Positions 15,902-26,407 are shown, numbered from the stretch's first letter. The stretch: DNA of 42,686 bases from an uncultured Proteiniphilum sp. (GCA_927407015.1 CAKMJT010000007.1:1-42686), one strand, 5' to 3'. Notes: generated from the letters alone by a model not told the origin. Program-made: numbers and translations.

Positions 15902-16094
15902 CAGTGTGATAGGTTATTTTACGTATTTATGACTGAGCTGAAATTCTAACTGAAAGATGATAGTGTGTTTTTTTATTAATTTTCAATTTAACAAGGGGGT
16001 TTTTATTGAGAGAGTGTAAAATACACAGCAAAAATAAAATGAAATTCGAATGTTAAATTTGATTCAATATGCATTATATTGTTTTATTTTCACA

Positions 16095-16102
16095 TATATT
16101 TG
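16095..16102 (+). promoter_or_regulatory. Possible second -7 element of SusC locus 1
   Basis: TATATTTG fits TAnnTTTG, but I see no well-spaced -33 element. It may be an alternative start or chance in AT-rich DNA. Confidence 0.35.
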
Positions 16103-16251
16103 TGAGAGTTTGAATTTTATTGGAAAAATCATTTGTCAGAGAGACAGGTAGAGAGTACGGGAGTAAGTAGAGAGTCATACCGCGCTTGTCATAATTAAGT
16201 AATGAGAAGGAGTTAACATATTATTATGAGTTTAATTAAAAAGTAGAGTTT

Positions 16252-19200
16252 ATGAAAAGAAAACTAATGATGTTTTTGATCCTGTTCTTTATAGGAATAG
16301 GGATTATCACTGCTCAGACACAAGTGCGGGGTACCGTGGTGGACGATGCAGGTGACCCTGTGATCGGTGCTACGATCCAGATTAAAGGTACAACGCAGGG
16401 AACGGTTACTGATTTCAATGGTAATTTCACCTTGTCTGCCCCGGCCACAGGTACGTTGGTCATTTCCTATGTGGGATTTCAAAGCCAGGAAGTGCCGGTC
16501 AGTGCCAATGTAAGAGTCGTCTTAAGAGAAGATACCGAATTACTGGAAGAAGTTGTTGTGACGGCCCTTGGTATTACCAGAGAGAAGAAATCACTTGGTT
16601 CGGCAGTACAGGATGTCAATGCCGATGAACTGGTAAAAGCGGCCTCACCCAATGTAATATCATCCTTAAGCGGAAAAATTGCCGGTATGCAGGTGAACCA
16701 GGCCGGAGGCCAAATCGGAGCATCATCACGTATTGTATTACGTGGAAATAGCTCATTGGGAGATAATCAGCCACTTGTTGTGATTGACGGGGTGCCGGTT
16801 TCCAATAGTACAACCCGCCAGAACAGTGTCGATTTCGGTAGCGGACTGAACGATGTGAATCCGCAGGATATAGAATCTGTTTCGGTATTGAAAGGTGGAG
16901 CAGCCGCTGCTCTTTATGGTATGCGTGCCGGTCATGGAGTCATTTTAATTACCACCAAGTCAGGAGCAAGAGCCAAACAGGGTATATCGGTGGATTATGA
17001 TGCCAATTTTAATGTGGATCAGATTTATGGTATTCAGCGGATGCAGAATAAATATGGCCAGGGCTATCTGGGAGATGAATGGTTTTATAAAGAAGCTCAG
17101 GCGGATGGATATACAGGAAGTTACCAGGATTTTGCTCTTGGTGGTTATGATCCCGGATATGGTTTTAAATATACTGATGGTTATGGTGGAGGTACAAACG
17201 ATGGAGTAGATGAAAGCTGGGGTCCGCGTCTCGATATCGGGTTAATGATACCACAGTTCAATAGTCCTGTTGACGCCAACGGTAACTATCAGGCAACACC
17301 CTGGGTTTCCAATCCAAATAATGTGAGAGATCTTTATCAATCAGGTTTATCCATGAGTCATAATATCTCGCTGACCTCCAATACAGAAAAAGTAACAACC
17401 CGTCTATCGCTAGGTTATCGTGACCAAAAAGGGACGTTGCCGAATACCGATCTGAAAAGATACAATGCAAATGTGAATACTATGATGAAAGTCCATGAAA
17501 TGGTGGATTTCGATCTTACATTGAATTATGCCCGAACGGAAAGTGATAACCTGCCCATAACTGAATACAATGCCAGTAATCCGATGCAATCTCTTGGACA
17601 GTGGACAGGACGCCAGATTGACATGAAAGCGCTGAAGGCGCACTGGCAGGAAGATATGCCTAACGGGTATCCTTACAACTGGAACAGTAACTATCATAAC
17701 AATCCTTACTGGAGCTTGAATAAAAACACCAATTCTGTGCAGAAAAACAGGGTTTTCGGAAAAACATCTCTGTTTATTAAACCAACTGAGTTTTTGAAAT
17801 TCGAAGGAAGAATGGGTCTGGACTATTATGATTCACAAATGAATCCGATCACTACTTATCGCTCTAACGAAGTAATGGCTGGCAGAGGCCGGTGGGATGG
17901 AGGCTGGTTCCGCCTGATCAATCAGAAAAATACGGAGGTGAACCTTGATTTCATAACCTATTTCAATAAATATTTCGGTGAGTTATCTGTCAATGCTCTT
18001 GCCGGAGCCAATTATAGAAATTTAAAATGGTCACAGAACATTATTGGTGCAAACTCCCTGACTGTACCTGATTTGTTTACAATCAGCAATGCCAAGGGAT
18101 CTCCCTTTACGAATATGGATAATTCCTGGATTCGTACCAACAGCGTGTATGCATCTCTCTCTTTAGGATATCAGAACTTTATCTATATGGATGGAACTTT
18201 CAGGAAAGACTGGTCTTCCACCTTGCGGACCCCGTTCTCTTATCCCTCCATCAGTATGAGTTTTCTGCCCCTGGATGCCTTCAACATTGAATCAGACGTG
18301 TTCACATTCCTGAAATTAAGAGCCTCATGGGCACAGGTTGGATCAGCCACGGGTGCTTATATGATTGATCCCTACTTTACAGCTGAGTCATCCACTGTTT
18401 ACGGCATCACCCAATATTATCAGGCAAGAACTTTTCCTCCAGCATCATTGGAGCCGGAAAAGGTAGAGACATCGGAAGTAGGATTGGAAGCTAATCTGTT
18501 TAAAGGCAGACTGGGAGTTGATATAGCTTTATATAACAAAACGACCACCAATCAGATTCTATCGGTAGCCGTATCGAAAGCGACAGGATATGACGCGATG
18601 CTGGTGAATGCCGGGAATTTCAACAATAAGGGTATTGAGCTGCAATTAACCGGTACTCCGGTAAGAACCAGTGATTTCGAGTGGAATATTACACTTAACT
18701 GGGCGAAGGACAAGAGCATTATCAACGAACTGTATACAGATCCGAACACCGGAGAGGAACTGGCATCCTATGAGATAGGGAATCAATGGAGTACCTTTGT
18801 GCAGGCACGTCCGGGATCTCCCTGGGGTGAAATATACGGAACCGGCATGCTTCGCCGGAAATCGGACAATGCGATTATTGTCAATGCCGGAGGACGTCCC
18901 CGCACACAGACCAATATGAAGTTGGGAAATGTAACTCCCGACTGGCTGGGAGGTTTACGGAATGATTTCACCTATAAAGACTTTGGCTTTGGCTTTTTAC
19001 TCGATATGAGAAAAGGAGGCGATATCTTCAGTATATCCAATATGTTTGGAGCTTATTCCGGTATTCTGGAATTTACCGCACTGGATGATTTCCGTGAAAA
19101 CGGTTTGATTCTTGGAAAAGATTTCCTGACCGATGAGAAATTTGTAAAAATAACGAAACAGAATGCTGACGATATTCAAAAGTCGGAATTTGCCGAAAAT

Positions 19201-19527
19201 GACATCGTTACGGGAGCGCAGGATTTCTTTGAGTCCTACTACGGCAACAGGGAGTTATCTATATATGATGGATCTTATCTGAAATTGAGAGAGGCCTACC
19301 TCTCCTATCAGTTACCAAGGAATTTATTTTCTGAATCCGGTTTCATCAAAGGTGGAACAGTTTCTTTGGTAGGAACCAATCTGGCAATTTTGTGGTTGCA
19401 TAAATCCAATATGGCCGATTTGGATCCGGAGAATACGGTAACTGCAGACAACAATGGGGTCGGATTAGAAACAACGAGTTACCCCCCATCCCGCAGTATT
19501 GGTGTCAAACTCAATTTAAAGTTCTAA
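16252..19527 (+). CDS. SusC/RagA-family TonB-dependent outer-membrane transporter (locus 1)
   Basis: 1091 residues. Signal peptide 1-22 (GIGIITAQ), a carboxypeptidase-regulatory-like beta-sandwich at 24-108 (VRGTVVDDAGDPVIGATI, GTVTDFNGNFTL), the junction LLEEVVVTALG, then a plug domain with SSLSGKIAGMQV, LRGNSSLGDNQPLVVIDGVP, DIESVSVLKGGAAAALYG and GVILITTKSG, then a 22-strand-type barrel ending in LNLKF. There is no N-terminal STN domain, so it does not signal through an anti-sigma factor. It imports an oligomeric nutrient together with the SusD protein encoded 11 bases downstream. The substrate is unknown. The plug reads LKGGAAAALYG where SusC proteins often have LKDA. Confidence 0.95.
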   Translation: MKRKLMMFLILFFIGIGIITAQTQVRGTVVDDAGDPVIGATIQIKGTTQGTVTDFNGNFTLSAPATGTLVISYVGFQSQEVPVSANVRVVLREDTELLEEVVVTALGITREKKSLGSAVQDVNADELVKAASPNVISSLSGKIAGMQVNQAGGQIGASSRIVLRGNSSLGDNQPLVVIDGVPVSNSTTRQNSVDFGSGLNDVNPQDIESVSVLKGGAAAALYGMRAGHGVILITTKSGARAKQGISVDYDANFNVDQIYGIQRMQNKYGQGYLGDEWFYKEAQADGYTGSYQDFALGGYDPGYGFKYTDGYGGGTNDGVDESWGPRLDIGLMIPQFNSPVDANGNYQATPWVSNPNNVRDLYQSGLSMSHNISLTSNTEKVTTRLSLGYRDQKGTLPNTDLKRYNANVNTMMKVHEMVDFDLTLNYARTESDNLPITEYNASNPMQSLGQWTGRQIDMKALKAHWQEDMPNGYPYNWNSNYHNNPYWSLNKNTNSVQKNRVFGKTSLFIKPTEFLKFEGRMGLDYYDSQMNPITTYRSNEVMAGRGRWDGGWFRLINQKNTEVNLDFITYFNKYFGELSVNALAGANYRNLKWSQNIIGANSLTVPDLFTISNAKGSPFTNMDNSWIRTNSVYASLSLGYQNFIYMDGTFRKDWSSTLRTPFSYPSISMSFLPLDAFNIESDVFTFLKLRASWAQVGSATGAYMIDPYFTAESSTVYGITQYYQARTFPPASLEPEKVETSEVGLEANLFKGRLGVDIALYNKTTTNQILSVAVSKATGYDAMLVNAGNFNNKGIELQLTGTPVRTSDFEWNITLNWAKDKSIINELYTDPNTGEELASYEIGNQWSTFVQARPGSPWGEIYGTGMLRRKSDNAIIVNAGGRPRTQTNMKLGNVTPDWLGGLRNDFTYKDFGFGFLLDMRKGGDIFSISNMFGAYSGILEFTALDDFRENGLILGKDFLTDEKFVKITKQNADDIQKSEFAENDIVTGAQDFFESYYGNRELSIYDGSYLKLREAYLSYQLPRNLFSESGFIKGGTVSLVGTNLAILWLHKSNMADLDPENTVTADNNGVGLETTSYPPSRSIGVKLNLKF

Positions 19528-19538
19528 TGTAAACTACG

Positions 19539-21002
19539 ATGAATATGAAAAAATATATAACAAGATTTGCCTTATTGTTTCTTTCGATTATTTTTCTGGC
19601 CGGATGTACCGATCAATTCGAAGAAATCAATACAGACCCTGACAGGGCGAAAGATGCCCCGGCAACCAATGTGCTGGCATTTGTGCTCACCTATTGGCCC
19701 GATAACCTGAATGATGTATGGGCGGATATGAACGAACCTTCTACCTATGCCGGTCACTTAGCCAAGATTCAGTATATTGATGAGGCAAAATATAACTTCA
19801 GGCCCGGAGTTGTTGAATCGAAATGGTATGATATCTATCTGACACTTAACAATGTGAATGAAATTATTGCAAAAGCCGAAACGGATGATAATCAGAACCT
19901 GCTGGCTGTTGCCAAGATTTTAAGAGCCTATTTTTTCCAAACTGCCACCGATACCTGGAGGGATATACCCTATACCGATGCGTTGAAAATCAAGGACGGA
20001 CTTCTCTTGCCCACATACGACAAGCAGGAGGATATATATCCTGCGCTACTTGCTGAGCTGAAAGAGGCAGCAGATATTTTCGCCACGAACAGCAAAGGTG
20101 ATTTGGGTGATGGCGATATACTTTTTGGAGGAGATACTGAAAAATGGCAAAAGTTTGCCAACTCACTCCGTTTAAGAATGGCGATGAGAATTTCAGGAGT
20201 GGATGAAACACTTGCCAAATCCACTGTTTCTGAGATTCTTGGTTCACCTGCTAATTATCCGGTGATGGAGAGCAACGCTGACAATGCATTCTTCTGGTGG
20301 CCAGGGAGTGATCCTTATGAAGAACCCTGGTATACTGATTCCAAAGGCCGTGATGACCATGCGTTGAGTGATGTTTTGATCAATACCCTGCTGCAGTTGG
20401 ATGATCCGAGGCTTCCTGTATATGCCTTCCCAGCGGTATCTGACGGTGCATACAGAGGTTTTACCATTGGTGCAGCAGCACAACCCAATTTGACCACTGT
20501 TTCACGAATCGGGGCACGATTCAGGCTTGACCCGGCCGGATTCACACCTTATATGCGGTATGCAGAGGTCATGTTTCTTGTGGCTGAGGCTTCTCTGAAA
20601 GGATTCAATACAGGGGGAGTAACGGCAGCTGTTGCTTACAATGAAGCAGTAAAGGCCTCATTGCTCGAGAATGAGGTTTCAGCGGCTGATATTGCGACTT
20701 ATCTTGCCGGCAAGGGTAAATTCAACGGTACCTTGAACCAGATTTATTTGCAGGAATGGATTGCCTTGTTTAAGCAAGGGATGGAAGCCTGGTCGCTTTA
20801 CAGACGAACCGGTATTCCCACGACGCATTATGTAGCTCCTGCATCCATCTATCCGGGACATAACAGTCCTCCGTTCCGCTATCCCTATCCGCAGAATGAA
20901 CTCACACTCAATGGCTCAAATGCTACTCCTTTTGAGAGCGAAGTTGTTGATGCTTTCTGGGGTAAAAAAATGTGGTGGGATACCCGGCAAGGTGTGAATT
21001 AA
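19539..21002 (+). CDS. SusD/RagB-family nutrient-binding lipoprotein (locus 1, SusD-like_2 type)
   Basis: 487 residues. Lipoprotein signal with Cys23 (IIFLAGC). It begins FEEINTDPDR, the hallmark of the SusD-like_2 branch, followed by TPR-like helices with RAYFFQTATDTWRDIPYTDAL and a KFANSLRLRMAMRIS helix. It forms the lid on the SusC barrel and captures substrate at the cell surface. It immediately follows SusC and ends before a terminator, so the locus is a two-gene operon with no attached enzyme. Members of this branch are often linked to peptide or unusual glycan uptake, but that is not decidable here. Confidence 0.92.
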   Translation: MNMKKYITRFALLFLSIIFLAGCTDQFEEINTDPDRAKDAPATNVLAFVLTYWPDNLNDVWADMNEPSTYAGHLAKIQYIDEAKYNFRPGVVESKWYDIYLTLNNVNEIIAKAETDDNQNLLAVAKILRAYFFQTATDTWRDIPYTDALKIKDGLLLPTYDKQEDIYPALLAELKEAADIFATNSKGDLGDGDILFGGDTEKWQKFANSLRLRMAMRISGVDETLAKSTVSEILGSPANYPVMESNADNAFFWWPGSDPYEEPWYTDSKGRDDHALSDVLINTLLQLDDPRLPVYAFPAVSDGAYRGFTIGAAAQPNLTTVSRIGARFRLDPAGFTPYMRYAEVMFLVAEASLKGFNTGGVTAAVAYNEAVKASLLENEVSAADIATYLAGKGKFNGTLNQIYLQEWIALFKQGMEAWSLYRRTGIPTTHYVAPASIYPGHNSPPFRYPYPQNELTLNGSNATPFESEVVDAFWGKKMWWDTRQGVN

Positions 21003-21032
21003 ACCAAACGTTATATTTGTAAATTAATAAAG

Positions 21033-21061
21033 GAGTGTCCGGCATAGCCGGATGCTCTTTT
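21033..21061 (+). terminator. Intrinsic terminator after SusCD locus 1
   Basis: Arms GAGTGTCCGG (21033-21042) and CCGGATGCTC (21048-21057) pair over ten positions with two G-T wobbles, then TTTT. Located 30 bases after the SusD stop. Confidence 0.75.
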
Positions 21062-21152
21062 GTCTTTATGGTTAAATAAATGAGTAAATTCTTTCTTTTT
21101 ATAGATTCATAGATTGTTTTGTCTTAAAAATGAAAGAATAAGTGTCATTCTG

Positions 21153-21183
21153 TTGTGAAATGCATTTCATAAGTGTACCTTTG
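21153..21183 (+). promoter_or_regulatory. Promoter (-33 TTG, -7 TACCTTTG) ahead of SusCD locus 2
   Basis: TTG at 21153-21155 and TACCTTTG at 21176-21183 with 20 bases between them fit the Bacteroidetes consensus closely. The SusC start is about 430 bases downstream. Confidence 0.55.
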
Positions 21184-21361
21184 TATATGATAGATTATGA
21201 AGGTTATCACAGCTTATTATCTGTTAATATATCTGAATTCTCATTCATATTATGACATGATTGAAAACGAATGATGTGTAAATATAACACATAATTTTAT
21301 AACGACTGACGCTTTTATTAAAAAAAATGTGCAAAAAAAAATGTATTTAAAATAATTGGTA

Positions 21362-21369
21362 TATATTTG
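21362..21369 (+). promoter_or_regulatory. Second possible -7 element ahead of SusCD locus 2
   Basis: TATATTTG fits TAnnTTTG, about 250 bases before the SusC ATG. No clear -33 box. Confidence 0.4.
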
Positions 21370-21622
21370 CGAAATAGATTTTAATCTATAGATATGTTAA
21401 TTATATCATAGCGATTTCTATTAGCAATAGGTGGCGATTGTTTATTTGTTTTTGAACAGACTATTGTGTGAAAAAAGTTTAAGTTGCTATTAGGATGAAA
21501 TGTATTTAGTTTTAACTAAAACTTTCAGGTTGAGTTAAGATTATGATAAAACCACATTCTTTCCATTCAATTGATTGATATAAATTAGAACAAGAATAGA
21601 ATTAAATTTAAATGTAGAGTTT

Positions 21623-24600
21623 ATGAAAAGAAAACTAACGATGTTTTTGTCCCTACTCTTTTTGGGGATAGGGATTATTTCGGCTCAGACCCAGGTACGC
21701 GGTACCGTGGTGGACGAAGCTGGTGAACCTGTAATCGGTGTAACTATTCAGATACAGGGCACAAGTCAGGGCACGGTAACCGATTACGACGGAAATTTCA
21801 CCTTGTCTGCTCCTTCAGGCGGCACATTAATTGTGTCTTATGTTGGAATGATTACGCAGGAAGTACCGGTAAGTTCCAATGTGCGTATTGTACTGACTGC
21901 TGATGCAGAATTACTGGATGAAGTGATTGTGGTCGCATATGGAACATCTACCAAAGGTACATTTACCGGATCTGCGGGCGTGGTTGATGCTGAAAAACTA
22001 GAGATGAGACAAATCTCAAATGTTTCCAATGCACTTTCGGGTAATGTAGCTGGTGTGCAGACCCTGAGTGCCAATGGTCAACCTGGTACATCAGCAACAG
22101 TGCGCATACGTGGGGTTGGTTCAATCAATGCCGGGACGAATCCGTTGTACGTTGTTGATGGTATTCCCTTCGATGGAGATCTTTCTTCGTTGAATCCTTC
22201 CGATATTGAATCGATGACTGTTTTGAAGGATGCTGCATCAACTGCATTATATGGTGCCCGTGGTGCTAATGGTATCATCATGATCACTACGAAGAAAGGT
22301 GTAGCAGGCAAATCTACTGTTACCGTTGATGCCAGATATGGATTCAATTCCCGTTCAGTGAAAAACTATGATGTATTGACCAGTCCGAAAAATTATATTG
22401 AGACCTCTTACCAGGCTATTTATAATGCGGGTTTTTACAACCTGGGTTATAGTGCTTTTCAGGCAAATGCATATGCAAACCAGAGAATCACTACGGAGAG
22501 TGAAGGTGGTTCAGGGTATACAATTTATACTGTACCTGAAGGTGAATTACTGGTTGGAACCAATGGAATGCTCAATCCAAATGCTCTTTTAGGTTATAGC
22601 GATGATGAATATTACTATACTCCTGACAATTGGGCAGATGAGACTTTTATGAACAATCCGCGTCAGGAATATAATGTCTCTATCTCCGGGGGAAATGAAC
22701 GAGGTCGTCATTATATCTCATTCGGATATCTCAATGACAAAGGTGTCATTTCCGGATCAGGATTTTCCCGTTTCTCCACCAGATTTAATGGTGAATATAA
22801 GATTAAAGAGTGGCTTAAGGTTGGAGCAAACATGAGCTATAATATGTCTGATAGTCAATATCCCGGAGAACAAGTTAACACCGCATCTTCCGGCAATGCT
22901 TTCTTCATCGCCAATTATATTGCACCAATCTATCCATTGTATGTGCGTGGAGCTGAAGACAAGCAAATCATGATGAATCAGGGCAGAAAAGTGTATGATT
23001 ATGGAGATGGTGTTACTACAAACTTTTCCAGAAAGTTTATGGCTATCGCCAATCCGGCGGGAGATTTGATTTACAACAAAACCAACTACATGATGGACAT
23101 CATGAACAACAGCTGGTTTGCTGAAATCACTCCGGTTGAGGGATTGGTACTTACGGCACGTTATGGTATGAATGTGGACAATACGAAATACAATGATTTA
23201 GGAAATGCCTATATGGGACAAAGCGCTTCCTATGGTGGAACTGCTTACCAGAGTCATGACAGGGTGTTTGGCTTCAATCAACAATATATAGCCAATTATA
23301 ATTACGCGATAGATAACATGAATCATTTTGATGTCACGCTTGGTTATGATGCCTATTCCTATAAATCTGAAAATCTTTTTGCCACAGGTCAGAACCTTTA
23401 CAATCCGGAAAGTTATTATGTGAGTAACGCGATTGACAACCTGAGAGGGGGAGGTTCCAGATCACTTTATGCAACACGAGGAATCATCAGTCGTATCAAC
23501 TACTCATACGATGATAAGTATTTTGGAAATGTATCCTATCGTCGCGATGCCTCTTCGCGTTTCCACCCAGATAACAGATGGGGTAACTTCTGGTCTGCCA
23601 GTGGTGCCTGGATGATGACCCGTGAAGAGTTTCTTGAATCAGCATCCTGGCTGGATATGCTGAAATTCAAAACATCTTTCGGTCAGCAGGGTAACGATAA
23701 CATCGGAAACTATTACGCCTACCTCGACCAGTATGGAATGACAGGTGCCGATGGTGTTTTCGCTGATGGAGCACTGGTTTATAAAGGAAATCCCGATATC
23801 ACATGGGAAACTTCAACTTCTTACAATATCGGCTTTGATTTTGCAATGTTCAAAAATGCCCTAGCTGGTAGTATTGAATATTTCGGAAGAAGATCCGGTG
23901 ATATGTTGTATAACAAACCTACTGCCGGTAGTTTGGGTTACACGTCTATCCCGATGAACGTTGGTTCAATGACCAATTCTGGTTTTGAATTAGATTTGAA
24001 CTGGAATGTGATAAAGACAAGAAATATCGACTGGAATCTCTATGCCAATGCAACGTTCGTTAAAAACACGATCAATGAACTGCATCCTGACCTGGAAGGT
24101 CAGTTGATTGACGGAACAAGAATCTATGAAGAGGGGGAATCGATGTACCGTATGTACCTCGTAGATTTTGCAGGTGTAAATGAAGAGACCGGTCTTGCAG
24201 AATACTGGGCGCTTGACGAAGAAGATGTTCCATTTAAGACCAGTGATTATGTGATTGCGGAGAACAACAAAAAAGCAACCGATGATTTGTTACCAAAAGT
24301 GTACGGTGGTTTTGGATCATCTGTTGCGATGTATGGCTTTGATGCAGGTATCCAGCTAGCCTATCAGTTGGGAGGTGAAATCTATGATACCGGTTATGCC
24401 AGGTTGATGCACGGGGGTATTCCTTCATCTGCCGGTAACAACTGGCACAAAGACATCTATAATGCATGGACCCCGGAAAACACCCAAACTGATGTGCCAC
24501 GTCTGAATGCAAATGACCGGTATGCCAACTCTACATCTACCCGTTTTATGACAAGTTCAGATTATCTCAGTTTGAATAGCATTACATTTGGTTATACCAT

Positions 24601-24781
24601 TCCTGTGAATAAACTGACTGGTCTGGATATCAGCAAGTTGAGGATTTATTTTGTGGCTGACAATGTCGCATTGTTGACCAGCCGTAAAGGATTGGATCCC
24701 CGGCAGAGTTTTACAGCGGCCACAACTGCACGATACACACCAATTCGTTCACTTTCCGGTGGTGTGAGTTTAACATTTTAA
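21623..24781 (+). CDS. SusC/RagA-family TonB-dependent outer-membrane transporter (locus 2)
   Basis: 1052 residues. Signal peptide 1-22 (GIGIISAQ), regulatory-like beta-sandwich 24-108, junction LLDEVIVVAYG, plug with NALSGNVAGVQT, RIRGVGSINAGTNPLYVVDGIP, DIESMTVLKDAASTALYGARG and GIIMITTKKG, then the barrel ending GGVSLTF. No STN domain. The first 100 residues are very similar to the locus 1 transporter, while plug and barrel are diverged, and 24 bases around the start codon are identical in the two genes. It acts with the SusD encoded directly downstream. Substrate unknown. Confidence 0.95.
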   Translation: MKRKLTMFLSLLFLGIGIISAQTQVRGTVVDEAGEPVIGVTIQIQGTSQGTVTDYDGNFTLSAPSGGTLIVSYVGMITQEVPVSSNVRIVLTADAELLDEVIVVAYGTSTKGTFTGSAGVVDAEKLEMRQISNVSNALSGNVAGVQTLSANGQPGTSATVRIRGVGSINAGTNPLYVVDGIPFDGDLSSLNPSDIESMTVLKDAASTALYGARGANGIIMITTKKGVAGKSTVTVDARYGFNSRSVKNYDVLTSPKNYIETSYQAIYNAGFYNLGYSAFQANAYANQRITTESEGGSGYTIYTVPEGELLVGTNGMLNPNALLGYSDDEYYYTPDNWADETFMNNPRQEYNVSISGGNERGRHYISFGYLNDKGVISGSGFSRFSTRFNGEYKIKEWLKVGANMSYNMSDSQYPGEQVNTASSGNAFFIANYIAPIYPLYVRGAEDKQIMMNQGRKVYDYGDGVTTNFSRKFMAIANPAGDLIYNKTNYMMDIMNNSWFAEITPVEGLVLTARYGMNVDNTKYNDLGNAYMGQSASYGGTAYQSHDRVFGFNQQYIANYNYAIDNMNHFDVTLGYDAYSYKSENLFATGQNLYNPESYYVSNAIDNLRGGGSRSLYATRGIISRINYSYDDKYFGNVSYRRDASSRFHPDNRWGNFWSASGAWMMTREEFLESASWLDMLKFKTSFGQQGNDNIGNYYAYLDQYGMTGADGVFADGALVYKGNPDITWETSTSYNIGFDFAMFKNALAGSIEYFGRRSGDMLYNKPTAGSLGYTSIPMNVGSMTNSGFELDLNWNVIKTRNIDWNLYANATFVKNTINELHPDLEGQLIDGTRIYEEGESMYRMYLVDFAGVNEETGLAEYWALDEEDVPFKTSDYVIAENNKKATDDLLPKVYGGFGSSVAMYGFDAGIQLAYQLGGEIYDTGYARLMHGGIPSSAGNNWHKDIYNAWTPENTQTDVPRLNANDRYANSTSTRFMTSSDYLSLNSITFGYTIPVNKLTGLDISKLRIYFVADNVALLTSRKGLDPRQSFTAATTARYTPIRSLSGGVSLTF

Positions 24782-24802
24782 TTGTATAAACAGGATAAGA
24801 TT

Positions 24803-26407
24803 ATGAAAATAAAATATTTAATTGCCACTACTACAGTGCTTGGCTTTCTATTTTCCGGATGTAATGACCTCGACACCTATCCTGAAGGTTCGACAATAAC
24901 ATCCAAGCAAAAAGAAGAAGTGTATACCCTCGATCCATCAAAACCGGAAGCTGGGGTGAATGCAATCTTCGCCCAGTTCAACCAGTATATGCCTAATGAA
25001 ACTGCATTGGGCGCTTCACGGCACAATGACTTTGGTTATCCTTCTGTCATGATGTTCACCGATGCCAACGGATATGATATGGTATCAGAAGACAACGGTT
25101 ACAACTGGGCCGGAAATAACCTAGATTTTTCTGATCGCTCCCACACTTCTCGTGAAACACAGATTATCTGGAATGACCTCTATGCAATTATTTATACAGC
25201 AAACAATGTGATTGGTCCGATTGATCCGGAGACCGAGGACCCACAGAATCAGTTTTATCTTGCCCAGGGTCTGGCAGCCAGAGCTTTCAGCTATTTTAAT
25301 TTGGCTCAACTGTTTCAGTTTAACTATGTAGGGAATCAAAGCCAGTTGTGTGTACCTATCATTACCGATCAGAATTCAAACACTGCCGCTTTGGAAGGGG
25401 CTCCAAGAGCAACTGTTGAAGAGGTCTACACTTTGATTCAAAATGATATCAACTCAGCTATTGACTTTCTCTCCTCAGCCGAGGAAGCAGGGATTACCCG
25501 CAAGGACAAACGGTATATCAGTCTGGCTGTAGCTTATGGTCTGCGAGCCAGAATTAACCTGACTATGCAAAAATGGTCTGAGGCTGCATCGGATGCCACC
25601 AATGCTATTGCTGCTTCTGAGGCTGTTCCTGCGTCAATAGCTGATGTGAGCGGTCCCTATTTTTCTGATATCTCTGAAAATAACTGGATGTGGGGTATCA
25701 TTATAGCGGAAACCGACGATGTGGTTTCTTCAGGAATTGTAAACTGGATTTCTCATATGGGATCTCTGAACTATGGGTATGCCAACTTCTCGAAAGGTCG
25801 TCAGATCAACAAAGCTCTGTATGCCTCCATTGCTCCCTCTGATGTACGTAAAGGCTGGTGGATTGATGAAACGCAAACATCACCCTACCTTACTGCAGAA
25901 GAACAGGCATTTATCGATGATTACGCTTACGTACCTTTCACACAGGTAAAGTTTGCCCCTTACAAGAATGAAGTAGGGACTTCAACGAATGCCAACGATA
26001 TACCGTTGATGCGCATTGAGGAGATGTATCTGATTAAAGCGGAAGCTGAAGCAATGAGTGGAGGACCCGGTTTAACCACACTAGTTAATTTCGTCAAACA
26101 GTATCGTGATCCCAATTATACATTCTCCTCAACAAATCCGGCTCAGGTACAGGAAGAAGTATTCAGGCATAGAAGAGTAGAGTTATGGGGTGAAGGATTA
26201 AACTGGTTTGATATCATGCGTTTGAACAAACCTGTTGACCGTCGTGGTGCCGGCTTTCCGAATGCTACGATGGTTTTCAATATCCCGGCCAAAGATCCTA
26301 TCTTATTGTGGCGAATACCCGAAGCAGAGATACAGGCAAACCCGGCGTTAACAGATGCGGATAACAATCCGGCTGCTCCAACACCAAATCCGGTAGCTGA
26401 TTTGTAA
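24803..26407 (+). CDS. SusD/RagB-family nutrient-binding lipoprotein (locus 2)
   Basis: 534 residues from the ATG at 24803, which starts the lipoprotein signal (GFLFSGC, Cys20). A longer frame from a TTG at 24782 lacks support. Typical RagB/SusD layout: N-terminal EVYTLDPSKPEAGVNAIFAQFNQY, a TPR-like core with AQGLAARAFSYFNLAQLFQFNY and AVAYGLRARINLTMQKW, and the C-terminal block IRRVELWGEGLNWFDIMR-like (here HRRVELWGEGLNWFDIMR) with DPILLWRIPEAEIQANP. It partners with the SusC of locus 2, 21 bases upstream. Confidence 0.95.
   Translation: MKIKYLIATTTVLGFLFSGCNDLDTYPEGSTITSKQKEEVYTLDPSKPEAGVNAIFAQFNQYMPNETALGASRHNDFGYPSVMMFTDANGYDMVSEDNGYNWAGNNLDFSDRSHTSRETQIIWNDLYAIIYTANNVIGPIDPETEDPQNQFYLAQGLAARAFSYFNLAQLFQFNYVGNQSQLCVPIITDQNSNTAALEGAPRATVEEVYTLIQNDINSAIDFLSSAEEAGITRKDKRYISLAVAYGLRARINLTMQKWSEAASDATNAIAASEAVPASIADVSGPYFSDISENNWMWGIIIAETDDVVSSGIVNWISHMGSLNYGYANFSKGRQINKALYASIAPSDVRKGWWIDETQTSPYLTAEEQAFIDDYAYVPFTQVKFAPYKNEVGTSTNANDIPLMRIEEMYLIKAEAEAMSGGPGLTTLVNFVKQYRDPNYTFSSTNPAQVQEEVFRHRRVELWGEGLNWFDIMRLNKPVDRRGAGFPNATMVFNIPAKDPILLWRIPEAEIQANPALTDADNNPAAPTPNPVADL

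Larger units (their letters stand above)
15776..16251. other. Long AT-rich leader region of first SusC gene
   Basis: About 475 bases without a gene. It carries at least one convincing promoter (15870-15901) and a second possible -7 box (16095-16102), so the transcript may have a 150 to 345 base untranslated leader. No small gene or recognisable riboswitch was identified. Confidence 0.5.
21003..21622. other. Long AT-rich intergenic region between the two SusCD loci
   Basis: 620 bases with no gene. It contains the terminator of locus 1 (21033-21061), a good promoter at 21153-21183 and a second -7 box at 21362-21369. The leader to SusC of locus 2 would be 250 to 430 bases. Nothing else recognised. 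Confidence 0.5.
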
